A stretch of DNA of 64,000 bases from Psychromonas algarum. GTDB lineage: Bacteria > Pseudomonadota > Gammaproteobacteria > Enterobacterales > Psychromonadaceae. Below, in pieces: positions 39,401 to 50,118 of this stretch (positions are counted from its first letter, which is position 1; the number at the start of each line of letters is the position of its first letter). The notes below the pieces were generated by a model. That model made no database searches and was not told the origin of the DNA. It saw only the letters and a list, made by a program, of their open reading frames with translations. Location: positions 1 to 64,000 of the forward strand of contig NZ_SNUW01000008.1 in assembly GCF_004376845.1 (NCBI RefSeq). Direction: 5' to 3'. Position numbers and translations under genes: made by a program.

Positions 39401-40387
39401 AGTTATCTGCACACCAGTCCACGGAGTATAGTTATGCTCAATATCTAAATTATAAGTATCAAATAACCAATGCTTATCTTGATAAGAAAACTGCAATATT
39501 CCATCATTTATTTTCCAGTCATTTGTTCGCTCTAACATTGACCAAGAAATTTCCGAATGTCCCCATTTTAGTTGTAAGTCTTTCGGCCCATTAAAATCAA
39601 ATGTTCCCCATAATTTAAATGAGACAACTGCTGAGGTTAAGGCCGCTAATGGGTTAATTTGTGGCTTTAAATAATCGATCGCATTTAAATTATGTGCATT
39701 TGCATAGAGATTACCAATCAATTGATCATTACTACCTTTAGCATCACCTTTAATATCAATGACAAAATCTAAAGTATTCTTTTGGTCTAAGGTGTCTAAT
39801 AACGAAGCATGTCCAACACCTTGGTGATGGTCTCCATCGTTTAACCAACTTAAATCTTGAATAAAAATAGTTTTATTTTTATAAAGATGATCTGTGTAGT
39901 TAATGGTGCTGTCTTGAATTGAAAAAGAATTTAAACGAGAAAGAAAGATATCTTTGAGAGAATCAAGTGTGACGGCAGACTGTTCACCTTCAATATTATC
40001 AAGATTGTAATAAGGCTTTAAAACTAAATCAGCCCCCTTTAATGAAATATCATTAAATACGACTTTTTGTTGCTTAATACTATTTAAAAAGTCGACATGT
40101 AAAAACAAATGATCTAACTGCAATTCAAATGGTAAGACTTTTGCATCAACAAAATTAACATCAGTCAAAGTAACAACCAAACCAGAAAAATCAATACCGG
40201 CAGATATTTTATCAATACTAACGTTAATATTATGTTCTGTCGCTACCCACTTAATTAATTGCTCTTTGTAACCGTTAGCACCGGTGATCACAAAACGCAC
40301 TGCAGTCACGAGTACCGCAATGATAATTAATTTAACAGCAATTAACGCCCACAGACGTTTTAACCATTTAAAAACATTTTTTTTCAA
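36476..40387 (-). CDS. yhdP: YhdP, AsmA-like lipid-transport protein
   Basis: 1303 aa, near the family's usual length. A single N-terminal membrane anchor (LWALIAVKLIIIAVLVTAVRF) is followed by a very long periplasmic region rich in beta strands and an AsmA-like C-terminus (GALSTEIDNGLITEVNDKGARLL onward; NYLFSYSPAVTSSLPVLAAF). Known: YhdP, with TamB and YdbH, bridges the periplasm and carries phospholipid to the outer membrane. It ends in an acidic Glu/Asn-rich tail. A long hairpin separates it from rng upstream. Confidence 0.93.
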   Translation of the reverse strand: MKKNVFKWLKRLWALIAVKLIIIAVLVTAVRFVITGANGYKEQLIKWVATEHNINVSIDKISAGIDFSGLVVTLTDVNFVDAKVLPFELQLDHLFLHVDFLNSIKQQKVVFNDISLKGADLVLKPYYNLDNIEGEQSAVTLDSLKDIFLSRLNSFSIQDSTINYTDHLYKNKTIFIQDLSWLNDGDHHQGVGHASLLDTLDQKNTLDFVIDIKGDAKGSNDQLIGNLYANAHNLNAIDYLKPQINPLAALTSAVVSFKLWGTFDFNGPKDLQLKWGHSEISWSMLERTNDWKINDGILQFSYQDKHWLFDTYNLDIEHNYTPWTGVQITGSGEIGNIGQFDLKKVNLNSVLPFALLFSHLPEPDIKKITQLEIDGELSKIDLMVDDPGQFTVKVNVDAFNNQPLGAIPGISNADISITSNVEKGNASIKLAPQKIYFDGQFSRPMPVQKGDIELSWHNDENGFELISDNSVLVTDDLDSRTQFSLFFPGEKASDRSPFLSLYTYASLNDAKKAQYYLPIKAMGNDVFDYLQPTLQKGVVNGAKILWYGAFSDYPYQKHDGIFQAWVPLKNAQYDFYGEWEGLTDLDLDLLFENDYLIMESKKAKLGKITVDSLSGKIDGLNPNGILTIKADINDKAQYISKYLGESPLKDSVGKALDIIRIDDDLAGNLVLTIPFNREKQQTETTGTINLLDNDIDIELASDLIMPLKKVTGSFSFVNGDLIAEDLQANLFNQPVNFSFSTKELKDKYQLKADLAGNWNMAQLSRYHSELSALHLSGKLDWQGHVDFAQIFAGGYQFGVNLSSQLQGVKVNLPAPYYKNTLQSWPSSIVVKGDQRATTWDAKFNSTINSLGELNYQKEKKSLPYFYLGLGRNIKAPIDKTKQIIRINEASIDLTPWAKTLTTLMNKKTANSQQKTQDSLIDIDAIYVDIKHADLFEQPLVNLSSQFKHTGNRWDINLKADNFQSNIEYRKGTPNRYDINIEKMDFQSFDIDTAQAVFEDPNKEVLIRHSDNLRKDYPEIFLECKQCIYKKMDLSSLKAHVFPSKSRYTIDYLKLGEEESFTNISGVWDQRRTNIILDSRSDSETSIVRRLGYTGPMTYEKGELSGALNWVGAPWQFNFDSLNGALSTEIDNGLITEVNDKGARLLSFFSLDGIRRSLNLEFGNVFSKGLGFDKMTLSANITNGLFKSDDYYLTGSAGKISGEGLIDLPNLNVNYLFSYSPAVTSSLPVLAAFAINPLTGAAVLMLTKLLEPVVDTIVRVDFSVKGPLDNPVVKIISSQKGQVELQNSEVLEEMEENQPLENNQ

Positions 40388-40433
40388 GATAAATAACCCA
40401 CCAACACTCCCTCTTTATAACCTGCATTTTTAC

Positions 40434-40476
40434 TAATAAACGATCTAATGTACCCAGTACACTAGATCGTTTATTA
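40434..40476. repeat. Long inverted repeat between rng and yhdP
   Basis: A perfect 14-bp stem, taataaacgatcta (40434-40447) with 40463-40476, continues inward after one mismatch through tgtac/gtaca. It lies between two genes read in the same direction. No clear T tract; it may be a partial terminator or mRNA stabiliser that lowers yhdP expression relative to rng. Confidence 0.7.
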
Positions 40477-40488
40477 ATTGTAATTACA

Positions 40489-41961
40489 TTACATCATCAC
40501 TACATCAAATTGCTCTGGTCCATATAAAGGTTCAGCATGGATTTCAACACGCTTTTGCATAAATACAATCAATTCACCAAGGTTATGAGATTCGTCACCT
40601 TCTAAGGCTTCTGCTACAGCAATGGAGGTATAAACAACAAATCGATCAACATCATAAGCTCTGTCAACACGTAAGATTTCTCTTAGCACTTCATAACACA
40701 CAGTTTCAACTGTCTTAACATAACCACGCCCGTTACAAGTTGTACACTCACCACAGAAAATATGCTCTAAGCTTTCACGAGTACGCTTTCGCGTCATTTC
40801 AATTAAACCTAATGGAGAAAAGTCATTAATATGTGTTTTGACACGATCTTTGGCTAAAGCTTGCTCTAAGCTGTTAAATACACGACGTCGATGATCAACT
40901 GATTTCATATCGATAAAATCTAATATTATAATGCCACCTAGATTACGTAATCTTAATTGTCTAGCAATGGCAAGCGTTGCTTCTACGTTAGTATTAAAAA
41001 TGGTTTCTTCAAGGTTACGGTGCCCGACAAAAGCACCCGTATTAATATCAACCGTCGTCATTGCTTCAGTCTGATCAATAATTAGGTAACCACCTGATTT
41101 AAGTGGCACTTTACGCTCTAAAGCTCTATGTACTTCATTTTCAACGTCAAACAAATCAAATATTGGACTGTTACCATCATAATATTCAACTTTACCTTCT
41201 AACTCAGGTACAAACTCACTACTAAAGCTAGATAATTCTTTAAAGCTAAGCTTAGAATCTATTCTTACTCGGTCGATTTCATTACCCACAAAATCACGCA
41301 GAATACGAAATGCTAAACCAAGATCTTGATATAAGAGTTTGTTTTTAGACTGTGTACGTTGTTTACGTGTTAATACTTTACGCCATACTCGTTGTAAAAA
41401 AGCAGCATCATTTCTTAACTCTTCTTCAGGTGCACCTTCAGCCGCGGTACGAATAATAAAACCACCTAACTCATCCACACAAGATTGAGTGATCTCTTTC
41501 AAACGATCTCGCTCTGCAGCACTTTCAATACGCTGTGAAACACCAACATGTTGGCTATCAGGCATAAAAACAAGATAACGAGAAGGTAAAGTAATATCTG
41601 TCGTTAGACGCGCACCTTTAGTCCCTAAGGGATCTTTTACAACTTGCACGGTAATGTGTTGGCCTGGCCTTACCAAAGTTGCAATATCTGCTACCTTGAA
41701 TTTCGCTTTTTCCGGTGCAGCAACACACTCCGTATGTGGCACAATATCTGAGGCATGTAAAAAAGCAGCTTTATCCAAACCAATATCGATAAACGCAGCC
41801 TGCATACCAGGTAAAACTCTAGTTACTTTACCTTTATAAATATTACCGGCAATACCTTTGCTAGCCTGTCGTTCTATATGTAATTCTTGTAATACTCCAC
41901 CTTCAATCAACGCAACACGCGTTTCTGTTGGTGTAATATTCATTAGTAGTTCCACTGACAT
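40489..41961 (-). CDS. rng: Ribonuclease G
   Basis: 490 aa endoribonuclease that trims 16S rRNA 5' ends and degrades mRNA. Seen: S1 RNA-binding domain (GNIYKGKVTRVLPGMQAAFI then DIGLDKAAFLH, about 38-70), catalytic D305 (TTVDINTG) and D348 (ILDFIDM), and zinc-link C403/C406 in FCGECTTC. It lacks the long C-terminal scaffold of RNase E, as expected. One base separates its ATG from the maf stop, in the common mreBCD-maf-rng order. Confidence 0.97.
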   Translation of the reverse strand: MSVELLMNITPTETRVALIEGGVLQELHIERQASKGIAGNIYKGKVTRVLPGMQAAFIDIGLDKAAFLHASDIVPHTECVAAPEKAKFKVADIATLVRPGQHITVQVVKDPLGTKGARLTTDITLPSRYLVFMPDSQHVGVSQRIESAAERDRLKEITQSCVDELGGFIIRTAAEGAPEEELRNDAAFLQRVWRKVLTRKQRTQSKNKLLYQDLGLAFRILRDFVGNEIDRVRIDSKLSFKELSSFSSEFVPELEGKVEYYDGNSPIFDLFDVENEVHRALERKVPLKSGGYLIIDQTEAMTTVDINTGAFVGHRNLEETIFNTNVEATLAIARQLRLRNLGGIIILDFIDMKSVDHRRRVFNSLEQALAKDRVKTHINDFSPLGLIEMTRKRTRESLEHIFCGECTTCNGRGYVKTVETVCYEVLREILRVDRAYDVDRFVVYTSIAVAEALEGDESHNLGELIVFMQKRVEIHAEPLYGPEQFDVVMM

Positions 41962-41962
41962 C

Positions 41963-42526
41963 TTATAATCCTTTAAAGCTTTTAATCAGTTCAGCTGTTT
42001 CATAGAGGGGAAGCCCTACCACAGCGCTATAGCTACCTGAGAGTTGAGTTACGAATTGCCCAGCAATTCCTTGAATGCCATAACCACCAGCTTTGTCTTG
42101 TGGTTCTCCCGTTTCCCAGTAGTCCGAAATTTCTTGTTCTGTTAATGCTTTAAATGTCACTTCCGTAGTGACTAATTCTACTTGTTGTTTTTTTTCATGC
42201 ACTAACGCTATTGCTGTTAAAACGTAATGCGTATTGTCTGATAATAAAGCCATCATTTGCTGCGCATGTTGTTTATTTTTAGGTTTTTCCATCACCACAC
42301 CAGCACAAACAACAATCGTATCTGCACCTAACACTAATCCTTGTCGATCACTATTAAGCCAACCTGCCTGCGCTTTTTCTAATGCGAGGCGTTGTACATA
42401 TTGTTCACTACCTTCATCTGCTTGTTTGGTTTCGTCTATCCCTGCATTAACTCGTTCATATTCAATATTAATCTGTGATAATAACTCCCCTCGTCTAGGA
42501 GAGTTTGATGCTAGCCATAATTTCAT
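41963..42526 (-). CDS. maf: Maf-family nucleoside triphosphate pyrophosphatase (YhdE type)
   Basis: 187 aa. It hydrolyses dTTP, UTP and modified pyrimidine nucleotides to monophosphates, acting in nucleotide-pool cleaning. Seen: SNSPRRGELLSQI at the N-terminus, catalytic Asp in LGADTIVV, and GYGIQGIAGQFVTQLSGSYS followed by VVGLP, the YhdE signature. Spaced 4 bp from mreD and 1 bp from rng, so co-transcribed with the shape genes. Confidence 0.94.
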   Translation of the reverse strand: MKLWLASNSPRRGELLSQINIEYERVNAGIDETKQADEGSEQYVQRLALEKAQAGWLNSDRQGLVLGADTIVVCAGVVMEKPKNKQHAQQMMALLSDNTHYVLTAIALVHEKKQQVELVTTEVTFKALTEQEISDYWETGEPQDKAGGYGIQGIAGQFVTQLSGSYSAVVGLPLYETAELIKSFKGL

Positions 42527-42530
42527 TTGT

Positions 42531-43013
42531 TTAAATCACCTTAAATCGAATACGTAAATAACGCATGAACAAAAAGAACCATGGCCAAACAATCATTGAA
42601 GTAAAAATCGACCAAAAGTAGTGCCGATGTAAGACTATCTCTTGCATACTTGAAGCGATCCAGTACAAGGTGACCTTAGAAATAAAAATAAAAAGGCCTA
42701 CTAACAGAGTGGTTTGTACTAATGTGAAGTTACGAAATCGTTGGAAGTTAATACTAGTAAAATAAGCTAATAACGATAATAGTAATGCATGCATTCCTAG
42801 TACGGATCCTAATAACAGATCCAATAACAAACCTATAATAAATGCATGACCTATATTAACTCGATGCGGTAAAGCGATGATCCAATAAAATAATACTAAA
42901 ATAACCCAATCAGGACGAAACGCATTAAACATGATCGGCAGTGGAAAAATAGCAGCCACTAAGCAAATAAAAAATGAGAAATATATTATTTTGTAACTAT
43001 TGAACAGGGGCAT
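42531..43013 (-). CDS. mreD: Rod-shape protein MreD
   Basis: 160 aa inner-membrane protein with about five helices. Seen: FRPDWVILVLFYWIIALPHR, GHAFIIGLLLDLLLGSVLGM then HALLLSLLAY, conserved in MreD. It works with MreC and MreB to position side-wall peptidoglycan synthesis. Its start overlaps the end of mreC by 17 bp, showing coupled translation. Confidence 0.94.
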   Translation of the reverse strand: MPLFNSYKIIYFSFFICLVAAIFPLPIMFNAFRPDWVILVLFYWIIALPHRVNIGHAFIIGLLLDLLLGSVLGMHALLLSLLAYFTSINFQRFRNFTLVQTTLLVGLFIFISKVTLYWIASSMQEIVLHRHYFWSIFTSMIVWPWFFLFMRYLRIRFKVI

Positions 43014-43878
43014 CTAACACTTCCGGTGAATCTAACGTTAAATCTGCACCGGCTAATGGATCATCATTCCATAATAATAATAAATAACGGCTTCTATCTA
43101 AATCGGCTACAGGTGTTGCAGTCACTGTGGCATACAGCTCACCTTCTTGGTATTCAAAACGGCTTATTTTGGCAACAGGATAACCAGCAGGAAAACGTCC
43201 GCCTAAACCTGAAGTGACTAATAAATCACCTTCCCTAATATCGGCATTACTCTGCACAAAAGGAACATTCAACTTATCCCACGCGCCACTACCGTGCACA
43301 ATTGCAACTGCATCATTACGCTGTACTCGTACCGGAATACCATGACTGGCATCAACAATTAAGATAACTCGACTAGTGGTGCTACCAACTTGTGAAACTT
43401 GTCCAACAACCCCTTGTTCATTAATAACAGGCTGACCTAAATACACGCCATCTGATGCACCTTTATCAATTAATAATTGATGGGTAAAAGGATCTGAACG
43501 TAAACTCATCACTTCCGTGATCATACGTTTGTATTTAAACTGTCTTTTAGAATTTAATAATTCACGTAGTTGTTTATTCTCACTTTGTAATTGCCCTAAT
43601 AACAGGCGATCAGCTTTTAAGTGTAAGTTTTCTTTTTCAAGTTGTTGGTTACGCTCTAACAAAGCTTGTCTGGTCATTAAATTTTCAGATAATGAACTAA
43701 ACATTTTTTGTGGCGCATCGGCAACATATTGAATAGGAGAAACAATTGAATTTAAATAAACACGTGCAGATGCAAAAAGCTTAAACTGACTATCAGCAAT
43801 CAATAAAGCGACACAACAGGCTACCACAATGGATAGCCTTAATGTAAAAGAGGGACCGCGGGTAAAAATTGGTTTCAT
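42997..43878 (-). CDS. mreC: Rod-shape protein MreC
   Basis: 293 aa: one N-terminal membrane helix (LSIVVACCVALLIADSQF), a coiled coil (about 65-110, QALLERNQQLEKENLHLKAD) and the periplasmic beta domain with DKGASDGVYLGQPV, GVVGQVSQVG and GDLLVTSGLGGRFPAGYPV. It links cytoplasmic MreB filaments to cell-wall synthases. Located 49 bp after mreB. Confidence 0.95.
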   Translation of the reverse strand: MKPIFTRGPSFTLRLSIVVACCVALLIADSQFKLFASARVYLNSIVSPIQYVADAPQKMFSSLSENLMTRQALLERNQQLEKENLHLKADRLLLGQLQSENKQLRELLNSKRQFKYKRMITEVMSLRSDPFTHQLLIDKGASDGVYLGQPVINEQGVVGQVSQVGSTTSRVILIVDASHGIPVRVQRNDAVAIVHGSGAWDKLNVPFVQSNADIREGDLLVTSGLGGRFPAGYPVAKISRFEYQEGELYATVTATPVADLDRSRYLLLLWNDDPLAGADLTLDSPEVLDAPVQ

Positions 43879-43927
43879 GGGGGTTATCTTTGACTCTTAG
43901 CGCAACAATATAGCCGCGCTATCGATA

Positions 43928-45004
<1,077 letters not shown>

Positions 45005-45137
45005 CTATCAATACACAAAAAATACAGCAAGAAAAGAAAGTGAAAAGCGCACTTAAACCGCCATACAATGAGATGAATGACTATTTTTAGTTATTCATTT
45101 GCTGTAATTTGAATAACCTAACTTTATTATTTGTAAT

Positions 45138-46505
45138 TTAACCAGCAAATACCCTATCTTCTGGATACCTTAATAAAGTCGGTTTCGCTCTCGCAAGCAT
45201 ATAAGCTAATGTTAATGGTCCAATACGACCAATGACCATGACCACGACCATAATAAACTTACCGGGTTCAGATAACTCAGCCGTTAATCCCGCAGAAACA
45301 CCTACAGTCGCAAAAGCAGAAACGACCTCAAACATAACAATAGAAAAATCAGCTTGCTCTGTGAGCATTAATAAAAACATGGAAATGACCAAAACAATCA
45401 TACTAACGACAATAATAGCTAAACATTTAGTCACCGTCGTCCAAGCAACACTACGTTTAAACATCACAACATGACTTTGTTGACGTAAAAAAGCCCATGT
45501 CGCAACCATAGCCACCACAAAAGTAGAAACTTTAATACCACCACCAGTAGAAGTAGAACCTGCACCAATAATCATTAATATCAACATCACTAAAAAAGCA
45601 GGATGACCAAATTGACTGATATCAACACTATTAAAACCTGCTGTACGCGCCGTTGCTGATTGGAAAAATGCGGCTAGCCATTGACTCCCTAATGGCAAAT
45701 CCCCCAAAGTACCTGGATTATTACGCTCTAGAAACCAGAATAAGATGGTCCCGATTAATAATAAAATCGGTGTTGCCGTTAACATTATTTTACTGTGTAA
45801 ATTTAATGCACTAAAGCCTCTAGAGGCATTACGACGAATATCAGATACAACCGTAAAACCAAGACCGCCAAAAATAAACAACCCTGCAATTGTAAAGATA
45901 ACCCAAGGGTCGCCAACAAAATCAATCATACTGTTACTAAAGAGTGAAAAACCAGCATTGTTAAAAGCAGAAATAGAATGAAAAAGTGCATAGAAAAAAC
46001 CTTGTGCCCATCCCATCTCTGGCACCCATCTTGAGGCAAGTAACAACATGCCAATAAACTGAGCAACTAAAGAAAAAACAATAATGTGCTTAACTAATCG
46101 ATGTAAATTTAAAGATCCACTTTGTCCTAATGCTTCTTGTGTAACACTCCGTTGACGTAAACTGAGGCGTAAACCAAACATATATAATAAAATAGCGGAT
46201 AGAGTCATTTGCCCTAAACCACCAATTTCCATCAATAGCATCAACAGTATTTTGCCTTCAATAGTAAAGTGGGCGCCTGTATCAACAACACCAAGCCCAG
46301 TTACACTAATTGCGGAGGTCGCCGTAAATAAAGCGTCCATAAAACTGAGACCAGAAACAGAAAAGAGAGGGAAGGTTAAAAGAATGGCAGAAGGGAACAA
46401 TATTCCCAGAAAACTAAACAGGATGATTCGAGGTTCAGACCAGCGGCGTTTTCCATCTGCATTTTTGAGATCAATACTATTATTCTTATTATCTAAAAAC
46501 TTCAT
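45138..46505 (-). CDS. ktrB: K+ uptake channel subunit (KtrB/TrkH family)
   Basis: 455 aa, the length of Vibrio KtrB and shorter than TrkH. Four M1-P-M2 repeats are visible, with selectivity-filter glycines in SAISVTGLGVVDTG, FNNAGFSLFS, ARTAGFNSVDIS and FATVGVSAGLT. It moves K+ across the inner membrane, probably with Na+ as in marine bacteria. Its ATG overlaps the stop of the RCK subunit by 4 bp, so the pair is one unit. Whether to call it KtrB or TrkH rests on length and on the single-domain partner. Confidence 0.9.
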   Translation of the reverse strand: MKFLDNKNNSIDLKNADGKRRWSEPRIILFSFLGILFPSAILLTFPLFSVSGLSFMDALFTATSAISVTGLGVVDTGAHFTIEGKILLMLLMEIGGLGQMTLSAILLYMFGLRLSLRQRSVTQEALGQSGSLNLHRLVKHIIVFSLVAQFIGMLLLASRWVPEMGWAQGFFYALFHSISAFNNAGFSLFSNSMIDFVGDPWVIFTIAGLFIFGGLGFTVVSDIRRNASRGFSALNLHSKIMLTATPILLLIGTILFWFLERNNPGTLGDLPLGSQWLAAFFQSATARTAGFNSVDISQFGHPAFLVMLILMIIGAGSTSTGGGIKVSTFVVAMVATWAFLRQQSHVVMFKRSVAWTTVTKCLAIIVVSMIVLVISMFLLMLTEQADFSIVMFEVVSAFATVGVSAGLTAELSEPGKFIMVVVMVIGRIGPLTLAYMLARAKPTLLRYPEDRVFAG

Positions 46506-47164
46506 AGCAGTCTGATTTTTTCCTTTAGGACTTCTTCCTCACCCGCTACAATTAATATATCGCCAATTTCTAAGCTAACGGAAAGATCTGGTTGGTCATA
46601 AATAGTCGCCCCTCGTTTGTAAGCAAGTATTTTAAGTTTATTGCTTTTAGCACAAGGATGCTCATCAATTCGCTCGCCCAAATGCTTACCACCAATAACG
46701 ACTTCAGCAATAGCGAGGCCACTACCTAGAGCTAAAAAGTCAAAGACTCGACGATCTAACATACTACGTGCAATACGGATCCCCATATCTCGCTCAGGGC
46801 TAATAATACGGTCGGCACCAATTTTGTATAATATTTTTGCGTGGAATTTATTCTTTGCTTTAACCCAAACCGTTTTAGTACCCATCTCTTTTAATACTAG
46901 AGTGGTTAAAATACTCGTATTAATATCATCGCCAATGGCAACCACAACAATGTCATATTCATCTAATTTTAATTCTGCGACAGTATCTTCAGAACTACAA
47001 TCAGCAATAATGGCATGAGATGCTTTATCTGCTGCCAATTTAACGCGCTGTTCGTCAATATCTAGAGCGAGTACCTGTGCGCCCTGCTCCATTAACTCTT
47101 CACATAACGCTAAACCAAATCGCCCCAAACCAATTACAGCAAATTGCTTTTTATCTACTTTCAT
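46502..47164 (-). CDS. ktrA: K+ uptake regulatory subunit (KtrA, single RCK domain)
   Basis: 220 aa from ATG 47164, which has gaaggtg about ten bases upstream; the frame opens 6 codons earlier at a GTG that lies within this ribosome site. Seen: Rossmann nucleotide loop VIGLGRFGLALCEEL, acidic LALDIDEQRV, and a C-terminal TrkA_C domain (GDILIVAGEEEVLKEKIRLL). With one RCK domain it is KtrA rather than the double-domain TrkA. It gates KtrB by binding ATP/ADP. MITE copy 2 lies 40 bp upstream. Confidence 0.92.
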   Translation of the reverse strand: MKVDKKQFAVIGLGRFGLALCEELMEQGAQVLALDIDEQRVKLAADKASHAIIADCSSEDTVAELKLDEYDIVVVAIGDDINTSILTTLVLKEMGTKTVWVKAKNKFHAKILYKIGADRIISPERDMGIRIARSMLDRRVFDFLALGSGLAIAEVVIGGKHLGERIDEHPCAKSNKLKILAYKRGATIYDQPDLSVSLEIGDILIVAGEEEVLKEKIRLL

Positions 47165-47204
47165 AGTGAAAATCACCTTCACATTGTTTTAATTAAATCA
47201 ATTA

Positions 47205-47366
47205 ATTCCGATTACATTAAATATGTTATCTACATTTTGCGCTAAAAAAACAGTTCGATTCAAGGTGTCAATTGACGTAAATGGCAGTTCCCTTTACGAA
47301 ATCTACAACGAGGAAGTGAACGGTTTTAACTAGTAAAATAGATAAACTATTTATTGTGATTGGTAT
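47205..47366. mobile_element. MITE-like repeat, copy 2
   Basis: 162 bp with imperfect terminal inverted repeats: attccgattacattaaatat at the left and, on the minus strand, ataccaatcacaataaatag at the right. Core ccctttacgaaatctacaac. It is the most symmetrical copy. It lies between ktrA and the end of aroA and could carry promoter or terminator signals for either. Confidence 0.85.
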
Positions 47367-47483
47367 CATCAACTATAAATACCACTAAAAGTACTAGGCA
47401 ACAAATATGTTTATCAATTAATGCAGCGGTATCTTATACCTGTCACTTTATACCTAATATGAGTTAACTCAATAAATAGCGAT

Positions 47484-47507
47484 AAAAAAACCTACAAAAG
47501 TAGGTTT
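47484..47507 (-). terminator. Terminator of the hisC-aroA unit
   Basis: On the minus strand, aaacctac-tttt-gtaggttt (47488-47507) is followed by tttt. It lies 31 bp after the aroA stop. Confidence 0.88.
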
Positions 47508-47537
47508 AAAGAAATCATAAAAAATACTATTAAACAG

Positions 47538-48827
47538 TTAGATACTGACTGATGCTAATTTTTCAAAATAATCAGGAAATGTTTTAGAAGTACATTTTGG
47601 ATCATTAATCGTTACCGCTGTATCACTTAAAGCAACCAATGAAAAACACATTGCAATACGATGATCGTCATAGGTATCGATTTCTGCATGTTGTATTTGT
47701 ACGGGCGCAGTCACTTCAATAAAATCATGCCCTTCAACTACTTCAGCACCTACTTTACGAAGTTCCGTCGCCATTGCATATAAACGGTCTGTTTCTTTTA
47801 CACGCCAGTTATAAACATTAGTGATTTTAGTTGTGCCTTCAGCAAATAAAGCAGCAACAGCAATGGTCATCGCAGCGTCAGGAATATGGTTCATATCCAT
47901 ATCAATGGCATTCAATTTACCTTTGCTCGCTTTAATGTAATCATCGCCCCATTCAATGTTAGCGCCCATTGCCTCGAGTGCATCAGCAAATTGAATATCA
48001 CCTTGTACTGAGTTTTTACCAATACCCGTCACTTTAATGCTACCAGCAATCGCACCAGCGGCTAAAAAGTAAGAAGCTGATGATGCATCCCCTTCTACTA
48101 AATAATGACCAGCGGCTTGATAAGTTTGCCCACCTTTAATAACAAAGGTCTGATATTCACCATTAATATTGTCAACTTCAACACCAAAGTCTTGCATGAT
48201 TTGCAAAGTGATCTTGATGTAAGGTTTTGATACTAACTCGCCTTCAATTTTAACCGTAGTATCTTCTGAAGCCATCGGAGCAGCCATCAAAAATGCCGTT
48301 AAAAACTGACTTGAAACACTACCATCGATGGTAATTGTTCCACCTTTAAGACCAGTACCTTTAATTTTTAATGGAGGATAATTTTCATCTTTTAAATAGG
48401 TAACATCAGCCCCCGCTTGTTTAAGTGAATCCACTAATGAACCAATTGGACGTTCAAACATACGAGGCTCCCCCGTTAATGTGTACTCGCCTTCACCTAA
48501 ACATAACGCAGCACATAACGGGCGCATTGCCGTTCCTGCATTACCTAGAAATAATTCGATTTCACCTATTTCACTCGTATTAAATGCACGACCTAAACCT
48601 TCAACAACACACTGTTTTTTATCATCAGATAATTGATAGCTAACACCTAGTTTTTTTAATGCATTTAACATATGACGAATGTCATCACTGTCTAATAAGT
48701 TAGTTAACCTTGTTGTGCCTTTTGCTAAAGCAGCTAACAATAATGCGCGATTTGATAGGCTTTTAGAGCCAGGTAAATTAATTTCGCCATCGACTTTTTT
48801 AATCGGGTTTAATAATAACTGTTCCAT
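47538..48827 (-). CDS. aroA: EPSP synthase (3-phosphoshikimate 1-carboxyvinyltransferase)
   Basis: 429 aa, sixth step of the shikimate pathway, joining PEP and shikimate-3-phosphate. Seen: [19 protein letters not shown] (K22, S23), [20 protein letters not shown] (glyphosate-binding Gly96 region, class I sequence), [12 protein letters not shown], and catalytic D/E in [11 protein letters not shown] and [11 protein letters not shown]. It follows hisC by 14 bp. In E. coli it pairs with serC, which is also upstream here. Confidence 0.97.
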   Translation of the reverse strand: MEQLLLNPIKKVDGEINLPGSKSLSNRALLLAALAKGTTRLTNLLDSDDIRHMLNALKKLGVSYQLSDDKKQCVVEGLGRAFNTSEIGEIELFLGNAGTAMRPLCAALCLGEGEYTLTGEPRMFERPIGSLVDSLKQAGADVTYLKDENYPPLKIKGTGLKGGTITIDGSVSSQFLTAFLMAAPMASEDTTVKIEGELVSKPYIKITLQIMQDFGVEVDNINGEYQTFVIKGGQTYQAAGHYLVEGDASSASYFLAAGAIAGSIKVTGIGKNSVQGDIQFADALEAMGANIEWGDDYIKASKGKLNAIDMDMNHIPDAAMTIAVAALFAEGTTKITNVYNWRVKETDRLYAMATELRKVGAEVVEGHDFIEVTAPVQIQHAEIDTYDDHRIAMCFSLVALSDTAVTINDPKCTSKTFPDYFEKLASVSI

Positions 48828-48841
48828 TATATTAGCTTCTC

Positions 48842-49963
48842 TTATTGCAAGTTTAAAACGCTAGTCAGCGCTTGTTTAAATCGTTGGTTTTCAGATTCAG
48901 TACCGATACTAACACGTAGATGTTGTGGTAAACCGTAACCCGTAATAGGACGGACAATTACCCCTTCATGTAATAATGCTTGATAAACTTCATCACCCGT
49001 TTTCTTATCACATGAGCTGCTAACATTTACCGTAATAAAGTTACCCATTGATGGAATATATTCGAGTTTATGCTCAGTAAAGAAAGCACATAAATCTGCC
49101 ATACCTGCATTATTCAATGCCACACTATCCGCAAGATATTGCTCATCTTTTAAAATAGTTTCAGCTGCTTTTAACGCTAAAGCATTACAATTAAATGGCT
49201 GACGAACACGATTTAACAGATCTGCGATATCAGGATGTGAAATACTGTAACCAACACGTAAACCTGCTAACCCGTATGCTTTTGAAAAAGTACGAGAAAC
49301 AATTAAGTTAGAGAACTCACTAATCCATGCAATCGCATTACCACGACGATCTGTAGCAGCGTATTCAAAATAAGCTTCATCTAAAACCACAATGACATGA
49401 CTTGGTACTTTAGCTAAAAACTGTTTTATTTCATCCTGCTCTAAAAAGGTGCCCGTAGGGTTATTAGGATTCGCAATAAAAATAAGCTTGGTATTGTCAG
49501 TAATTGCAGCAGCCATCGCTTCTAAATCATGGCCATAATCTTTTGCTTTAACCACAATAGCTTTTGCACCAATGGCCTGTGTTACGATTGGATAAACAAC
49601 AAAAGCATGCTCAGCAAACATCACCTCGCTACTACTATCAACAAACACACGCGCAATGATCTCTAATAAATCATTTGAACCATTACCTAACGTCACTTGG
49701 TTAATATTAACTGAATATTTATTAGCTAAAGCTTGTTTAAGATAAAAACCATTCGCATCAGGATAACGCGTCAATTCAGTTAATTCTTTTTGCAAAGCAG
49801 CTTTAACTGTTTCACTCAATCCCAACGGATTTTCATTCGAAGCAAGTTTTACAATATTTGTAATCCCTAATTCGCGCTCTAATTCATCTGTTGGTTTACC
49901 TGCTTGGTATGGGTGCAATTTTTGCACACCTGTATTTGCCAAGCTTAAAAAATTATCACTCAT
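48842..49963 (-). CDS. hisC: Histidinol-phosphate aminotransferase (HisC/HisC2 type)
   Basis: 373 aa fold-type I PLP enzyme. Seen: [11 protein letters not shown], the PLP-Asp in [12 protein letters not shown] and [10 protein letters not shown], Schiff-base lysine in [18 protein letters not shown], and substrate Arg in [11 protein letters not shown]. It transaminates imidazole-acetol phosphate in histidine synthesis and often also aromatic keto acids. A hisC copy between serC and aroA, away from the his operon, is common and suggests a role in phenylalanine/tyrosine synthesis. Ribosome site taagga. Confidence 0.93.
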   Translation of the reverse strand: MSDNFLSLANTGVQKLHPYQAGKPTDELERELGITNIVKLASNENPLGLSETVKAALQKELTELTRYPDANGFYLKQALANKYSVNINQVTLGNGSNDLLEIIARVFVDSSSEVMFAEHAFVVYPIVTQAIGAKAIVVKAKDYGHDLEAMAAAITDNTKLIFIANPNNPTGTFLEQDEIKQFLAKVPSHVIVVLDEAYFEYAATDRRGNAIAWISEFSNLIVSRTFSKAYGLAGLRVGYSISHPDIADLLNRVRQPFNCNALALKAAETILKDEQYLADSVALNNAGMADLCAFFTEHKLEYIPSMGNFITVNVSSSCDKKTGDEVYQALLHEGVIVRPITGYGLPQHLRVSIGTESENQRFKQALTSVLNLQ

Positions 49964-50045
49964 GTTTTTTCCTTACCGCAACCTTGCGTACTTTAAAACA
50001 CACCTTGTCATTGTGAATGTAGATACTTTTACATAAGGTGAAATG

Positions 50046-50112
50046 ATACCAATTTCATTAAACATGCTGTCTTAGTCAGTAAAACAGACCAGTTATTTAC
50101 TGCAATTAGTAT
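50046..50112. mobile_element. Short copy of the MITE-like repeat (67 bp)
   Basis: ataccaatttcattaaacat at the left and, on the minus strand, atactaattgcagtaaataa at the right: both termini of the family without the core. It sits in the serC-hisC gap, 7 bp after the serC stop, and would fold into one long hairpin in the transcript. Confidence 0.7.
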
Positions 50113-50118
50113 TTGATG

